9,058 bases of DNA, taken from Candidatus Aerophobota bacterium (lineage in GTDB: Bacteria > Aerophobota > Aerophobia > Aerophobales > B3-G15). The stretch is from positions 1 through 9,058 of the forward strand of contig JAUWJJ010000025.1 of NCBI GenBank assembly GCA_030607765.1, read 5' to 3'. The position numbers and the translations under genes are program-made. Within the stretch, counting starts at the first letter, position 1. Every line of letters begins with the position of its first letter. The notes below the pieces were generated by a model, which saw only the letters and a list, made by a program, of their open reading frames with translations, had not been told where the DNA came from and made no database searches. Below, in pieces: positions 6,621 through 9,058 of this stretch.

Positions 6621-6905
6621 GCGCCTCCAGTTTCCTGAAATTTTAAGGCTGCCCTTTCCTTCGGTGTTTTCCGGGCGCCAGCGGCTAAGTTTCACATTAC
6701 TTCTCGGCAGGTCTAAAGACCTGCTCTACATTTACTGTAGCCGCAACCTTCAGGTTGCGTAAGATTCGCAGGCTCTGAGCCTCGCGACTACCAAAAGAAG
6801 CAGGCTATGAGTCTCGCGATTACCCGCCTTAATCACCGCTTACCTTATGGAAAACATGCTCAGCGGGCAGCAAATTGTAAGGATTTTTCAGGAAACTGGA
6901 GGTGT
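6621..6905. mobile_element. MITE-like element with 17-bp terminal inverted repeats
   Basis: CCTCCAGTTTCCTGAAA at 6624-6640 is repeated as its perfect reverse complement at 6886-6902. Internally, GCTGCCC (6648-6654) and its complement GGGCAGC (6865-6871) extend the symmetry. The roughly 285-bp interior has no convincing ORF but contains an array of small hairpins, and is visibly richer in G+C than the flanks. A clear target-site duplication is not visible; TTAA is found near both sides (6607-6610 and 6907-6910) but not immediately flanking. I infer a non-autonomous mobile element moved by a transposase elsewhere. Confidence 0.6.
6707..6824. repeat. array of short hairpin repeats inside the MITE-like element
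   Basis: Four units can be seen. GCAGGTCTAAAGACCTGC (6707-6724) is a perfect 8-bp hairpin followed by CTAC. CGCAACCT and AGGTTGCG (6742-6759) form a second. AGGCTCTGAGCCT (6770-6782) is the core of a third inside GCA...CGCG. A fourth (6800-6824) is a degenerate direct copy of the third (6768-6792), identical at 22 of 25 positions and 32 bp downstream. The block 6737-6791 has the order GTAG, hairpin, AAGAT, hairpin, CTAC, and matches 8933-8987. Confidence 0.75.
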
Positions 6906-6955
6906 CTTAATTCATCTGAAATAGTAGTGTAGTTTATATATGACTTAACGCTTTC

Positions 6956-6984
6956 TTGCTTTTTATGAAAATTTTTTGTATACT
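6956..6984 (+). promoter_or_regulatory. second, weaker candidate promoter upstream of the peptidase gene
   Basis: TTGCTT (6956-6961) and TATACT (6979-6984) are 17 nt apart. The -10 has five of six consensus matches, the -35 only three. If used it would give a leader of about 340 nt. Confidence 0.35.
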
Positions 6985-7087
6985 AAAATTAAAGAAGAGT
7001 AGCACTTTACAAAAGATGTGTACATGAAATATGTTTCCTGCCTTTCATTTTATTTAAACTTTTTCCTGAAGCTGAATAAAACTATTC

Positions 7088-7116
7088 TTGACAATTTTAT
7101 AGTAATTCTTTATATT
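7088..7116 (+). promoter_or_regulatory. main candidate promoter of the M23 peptidase-bactofilin unit
   Basis: A perfect TTGACA (7088-7093) and TATATT (7111-7116, five of six matches) are separated by exactly 17 nt. It is the best promoter in the window. Transcription would begin near 7123, leaving an untranslated leader of about 208 nt that includes the inverted-repeat element at 7203-7274. Confidence 0.7.
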
Positions 7117-7202
7117 AATTGGTGATATATATTTAACTTTGGGTCTTTACATTTACTTTCATGTATAGTATATTCTTACAGTGTCGGAATTTTAATAATG
7201 CT

Positions 7203-7274
7203 TGTCATTGCTTGGAACAGGCTCTGCAATCCCAAGGGATTGCTATGTTTCCATCTGAAAGGCTTGCGATGATA
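7203..7274. repeat. degenerate TCATTGC-type inverted-repeat element with central hairpin
   Basis: TGTCATTGC (7203-7211) and GCGATGATA (7266-7274) are imperfect complements (seven of nine). Between them GCAATCCCAAGGGATTGC (7226-7243) forms a perfect 8-bp hairpin with a 2-nt loop. The layout (GTCATTGC, central GCAAT stem, GCAATGAC-like end) resembles, from memory, a short repeat scattered in many bacterial genomes. It lies entirely in the predicted 5' leader of the peptidase gene. Confidence 0.55.
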
Positions 7275-7330
7275 GTAAGGAGTTTCAGGGGATTTTTTCT
7301 GATGTATTTTGTCAAGGAGGTAGTAAAAAG

Positions 7331-8260
7331 ATGAAGAAAGATTCTACACTTTTTACCTTGATGGTGGTCCCTCATTCTTCTCGTAGGGGAGTTAGACGGA
7401 TTAGAATTCCAAGATTTACATTTTCTATAACATTAATAGCTATAGTGATAGCCTTCTTTACTCTTTTTTACTTTATTAATGATTATAGACAACTAAAGGA
7501 AAAATTGGTGTATCTTCAGCAAATGGAGAAGATAAATCAAATGCAACAGGAAAAAATAGCCTCCTTAGCTGGACAGATAAAGGAATTTAATGAAAAGTTA
7601 AATGAGTTAAAGGAAACGGAAAATCGACTGAGAACCCTGGCTGGTGTAGGAGGGGAATCAGCCACATCTGAGCAACTGGGTAAAGGGGGACCAGGGAAAT
7701 ATATACCGTTAGAGAAAGTGGAAGAAGGAGGAATTAATTCCCTGAGAGTTATTGAGAAAATTGAAAATAACATTACCTTTCTCCAAAATAAGGCTGTAAG
7801 GCAAAAGAAAGATTTCAGTAAGATTGAAAAAATAGTTCAAGAGAAAAAAGACCTTTTTGCCTCCACTCCTAATATATTCCCCGTTCAGGGATGGATATCT
7901 TCTGGATACGGCTGGAGAAAGAACCCCTTTACCAAAGAGCGAGAATTTCACCAGGCTATTGATATTGTTGCTCCCTGGGGGACTTCAATGAAAGCTGCTG
8001 CTCAGGGAAAAGTTGTTTATGCTGGATGGAAGAGTGCTTATGGTTTAGCAATTCAAATAAAAAGTAGTTATGGATATTCAACTGTTTACGGGCATCTTTC
8101 CAGTATACTGGTAAAAAAGAACTCTTGGGTGAGTAAGGGACAGATTATAGGTAGAATTGGCAGTTCTGGACGAAGCACAGGACCCCATTTGCATTTTGAA
8201 GTCTGGCATAATGGGAAAAGTGTAAATCCTTTGAATTTAATGGTAGAGCCTTTAGGATAA
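7331..8260 (+). CDS. membrane-anchored M23/LytM-type metallopeptidase with coiled coil
   Basis: This 309-residue protein has a basic cytoplasmic tail rich in Arg (1-28), one membrane segment (about 29-49), a periplasmic coiled coil (about 51-102), a Gly-rich linker, a second helical stretch (135-175), and a C-terminal LytM domain (about 183-302). The zinc ligands are intact: His207 and Asp211 (HxxxD in FHQAID) and His288 of HLHFE (286-290). His255 (YGHLSS) and His286 complete the active site. An active peptidoglycan DD-endopeptidase is therefore likely, unlike the inactive EnvC/NlpD-type activators. AAGGAGGT at 7314-7321 supports the ATG at 7331. A bactofilin gene follows after 18 nt; such pairs set cell shape by localising wall cleavage. 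Confidence 0.93.
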   Translation: MKKDSTLFTLMVVPHSSRRGVRRIRIPRFTFSITLIAIVIAFFTLFYFINDYRQLKEKLVYLQQMEKINQMQQEKIASLAGQIKEFNEKLNELKETENRLRTLAGVGGESATSEQLGKGGPGKYIPLEKVEEGGINSLRVIEKIENNITFLQNKAVRQKKDFSKIEKIVQEKKDLFASTPNIFPVQGWISSGYGWRKNPFTKEREFHQAIDIVAPWGTSMKAAAQGKVVYAGWKSAYGLAIQIKSSYGYSTVYGHLSSILVKKNSWVSKGQIIGRIGSSGRSTGPHLHFEVWHNGKSVNPLNLMVEPLG

Positions 8261-8278
8261 ATTTTAAAGAGAGGAAAA

Positions 8279-8677
8279 ATGTTTAAAGGAAAAAAAAACG
8301 AGAGAAAACCCAGCAGTATAATTGGGAGAGAGGCAGAGTTTAAGGGAGCCCTGATAGATAAAGAAAGCCTTAGAATCGATGGTAAGTTTGAAGGGGAAAT
8401 CCAAACTGAGGGAAGTATAATTATAGGGAAAGATGCTGTGGTGCAGGCAAATATTAAGGCTAAGTCTGTTTCTATTGGAGGAAAAGTTATAGGTGATATT
8501 GACTGTGAAGAAAGAATAGAACTATCTTCCACCGGAAGTTTGGAAGGAAAAGTAAAAGCTTCTGATTTAACCATTGCCGAAGGTGGTTTTTTCAACGGTG
8601 AGTGTAAAATGACTCCTGCTGCCCAGAGGGTTAACTTAGAGAAAGATTTTTTCTCGAAAGAAAAAAAAGAGGATTAG
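8279..8677 (+). CDS. bactofilin family cytoskeletal protein
   Basis: Bactofilins polymerise without nucleotide into filaments and position cell-wall enzymes. This 132-residue protein has the usual small size, a short basic N-terminal tail (residues 1-14), a central right-handed beta-helix domain (about 15-110) and a charged C-terminal tail. The helix rungs are recognisable as repeated hydrophobic-Gly turns: LRIDGKFEGEI, SIIIGKDAVVQANI, SVSIGGKVIGDI, RIELSSTGSLEGKV and LTIAEGGFFNGECKM. No membrane segment is present, so it probably works at the inner face of the membrane, where the basic N-terminus may contact lipid. AGAGG lies 6 nt before the ATG, and the gap to the M23 gene is only 18 nt, so the two are very likely cotranscribed. 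The partner peptidase may be recruited through its cytoplasmic tail; that is inference from other M23-bactofilin pairs. Confidence 0.95.
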   Translation: MFKGKKNERKPSSIIGREAEFKGALIDKESLRIDGKFEGEIQTEGSIIIGKDAVVQANIKAKSVSIGGKVIGDIDCEERIELSSTGSLEGKVKASDLTIAEGGFFNGECKMTPAAQRVNLEKDFFSKEKKED

Positions 8678-8687
8678 TTGCTTTTTG

Positions 8688-8762
8688 GGCGGCATAGCCA
8701 AGTGGAAAGGCAGGGGACTGCAAATCCTCGATTCCCCGGTTCGAATCCGGGTGCCGCCTCCA
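8688..8762 (+). tRNA. tRNA-Cys (anticodon GCA)
   Basis: The acceptor stem pairs GGCGGCA (8688-8694) with TGCCGCC (8752-8758), followed by discriminator T and encoded CCA. The D stem pairs GCC with GGC. The anticodon stem GGGGA/TCCTC, with one G-U pair, holds the loop CTGCAAA with GCA at 8720-8722. The T arm is CCCGG-TTCGAAT-CCGGG. The U73 discriminator is the tRNA-Cys identity base. It starts 10 nt after the bactofilin stop and may share its transcript; no separate promoter is evident. Confidence 0.97.
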
Positions 8763-8824
8763 ATGATTTGTGGAATAAATTGTTGGTAAATTGGTTACCT
8801 CGTTTATTTAGTTAACTCATCTAT

Positions 8825-8900
8825 GCCCAGTTAGCTCAGCGGTTAGAGTACTTGCTTGACATGCAAGAGGTCGCTGGTTCAAACCCAGCACTGGGCACCA
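8825..8900 (+). tRNA. tRNA-Val (anticodon GAC)
   Basis: The acceptor stem pairs GCCCAGT (8825-8831) with ACTGGGC (8890-8896), followed by discriminator A and encoded CCA. The D arm is GCTC...GAGT. The anticodon stem CTTGC/GCAAG encloses TTGACAT with GAC at 8858-8860, position 34-36. The T arm is GCTGG-TTCAAAC-CCAGC. It lies 62 nt after tRNA-Cys, probably in the same transcript. Confidence 0.97.
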
Positions 8901-8932
8901 AAAGACTATTTCTTGTTAATATTTAAGTTTAT

Positions 8933-8987
8933 GTAGGGCAGGTCTTTTAGACCTGCCAAGATAAGCAGACCTGAAGGTCTGCACTAT
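8933..8987. repeat. paired-hairpin repeat, second copy, downstream of tRNA-Val
   Basis: The unit reads GTAG (8933-8936), a perfect 9-bp hairpin GGCAGGTCT/AGACCTGCC (8937-8957), AAGAT (8958-8962), a perfect 8-bp hairpin GCAGACCTGAAGGTCTGC (8965-8982), and ACTA (8983-8986). The same framework, with different but still complementary stems, occurs at 6737-6791. No T run follows directly, so it is not a standard terminator for the tRNAs, though it may define their 3' end. Confidence 0.8.
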
Positions 8988-8994
8988 AAAAATT

Positions 8995-9021
8995 TTCAGT
9001 GAATTCAGTATCTTCAGTGGT
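8995..9021 (+). repeat. three-copy 9-bp-period TTCAGT repeat
   Basis: TTCAGT occurs at 8995-9000, 9004-9009 and 9013-9018, exactly 9 bp apart, followed by GGTTA and a T-rich stretch. It resembles, from memory, a dispersed CTCTGTG-type short repeat of many environmental bacterial genomes. No coding frame could be judged so close to the window edge. Confidence 0.4.
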
Positions 9022-9058
9022 TATTTTTTCTCAAGGGGAAAATTTTGCAGAAAGAGAA

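Larger units (their letters stand above)
6907..7330. other. gene-free AT-rich region and long leader upstream of the peptidase gene
   Basis: No plausible protein-coding frame is visible here apart from a 24-codon frame at 7198-7272 that coincides with a repeat and is probably chance. The segment holds two candidate plus-strand promoters (6956-6984 and 7088-7116), a degenerate inverted-repeat element (7203-7274) and a strong ribosome site (AAGGAGGT, 7314-7321). I see no recognisable riboswitch or T-box. Confidence 0.6.

Noticed and set aside
6582..6695. N-terminal extension of polA by 38 residues from an ATG at 6695
   Set aside because: The extension does not resemble Pol I, has no ribosome site, crosses a TATAAT promoter box and runs into the inverted-repeat element. 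MEKEKLILIDGN at 6581 matches the family start.
6768..6824. CRISPR array
   Set aside because: There are only two imperfect repeats with a 7-nt gap, no spacers of constant length and no cas genes; they are hairpin repeats.
7198..7272. 24-codon leader peptide in the peptidase 5' region
   Set aside because: It coincides with the inverted-repeat element, has no ribosome site, and its composition is that of the repeat.
7123..7330. Riboswitch or T-box in the peptidase leader
   Set aside because: No conserved riboswitch core or T-box motif was recognised; the only structure is a repeat element and its hairpin.
8086..8595. 169-residue minus-strand frame opposite the M23 end and bactofilin
   Set aside because: The opposite strand encodes two clearly recognisable proteins, and this translation is a low-complexity Ser/Pro/Leu shadow.

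Overview
The window looks like a chromosomal segment from an AT-rich bacterium. The codon use, sigma-70-like promoters, Shine-Dalgarno sites and CCA-encoding tRNAs are all bacterial. The mix of housekeeping genes and many short palindromic repeats, including one inserted in frame into a protein, resembles genomes of uncultured candidate phyla such as Omnitrophota or Aerophobota. That placement rests on recollection and is weak. No phage, plasmid, CRISPR or defence genes are visible.

Minus-strand block, 1-6581, read from right to left: polA (DNA polymerase I with a degenerate proofreading domain) is followed after 4 nt by an NAD(P)-dependent malic enzyme. Next comes a stand-alone MetRS-type tRNA-binding OB-fold protein with its own promoter. 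Then a TIM-barrel sugar-phosphate isomerase/epimerase-like gene overlaps by 14 nt the TTG start of gatA, the amidotransferase subunit A, which runs off the left edge. Central metabolism, tRNA charging and DNA repair are interleaved here without an obvious shared pathway.

Divergent intergenic region, 6582-7330: the polA promoter lies almost against its ATG, so the mRNA may be leaderless. It abuts a roughly 285-bp MITE-like element with 17-bp perfect terminal inverted repeats, which holds an array of small hairpins. Further right are two candidate promoters and a leader of about 200 nt carrying another degenerate palindromic repeat.

Plus-strand block, 7331-8900: a membrane-anchored, coiled-coil M23/LytM peptidase and a bactofilin form a cell-wall shape pair. 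tRNA-Cys(GCA) and tRNA-Val(GAC) follow. The right end carries a second copy of the paired-hairpin repeat and a short 9-bp-period repeat.

The most unusual content is the repeat landscape. One palindromic repeat was domesticated as 37 codons inside the isomerase, and a relative supplies the malic enzyme's last codons and stop. A paired-hairpin element keeps its framework (GTAG, stem 1, AAGAT, stem 2, ACTA) while both arms of its stems change together.
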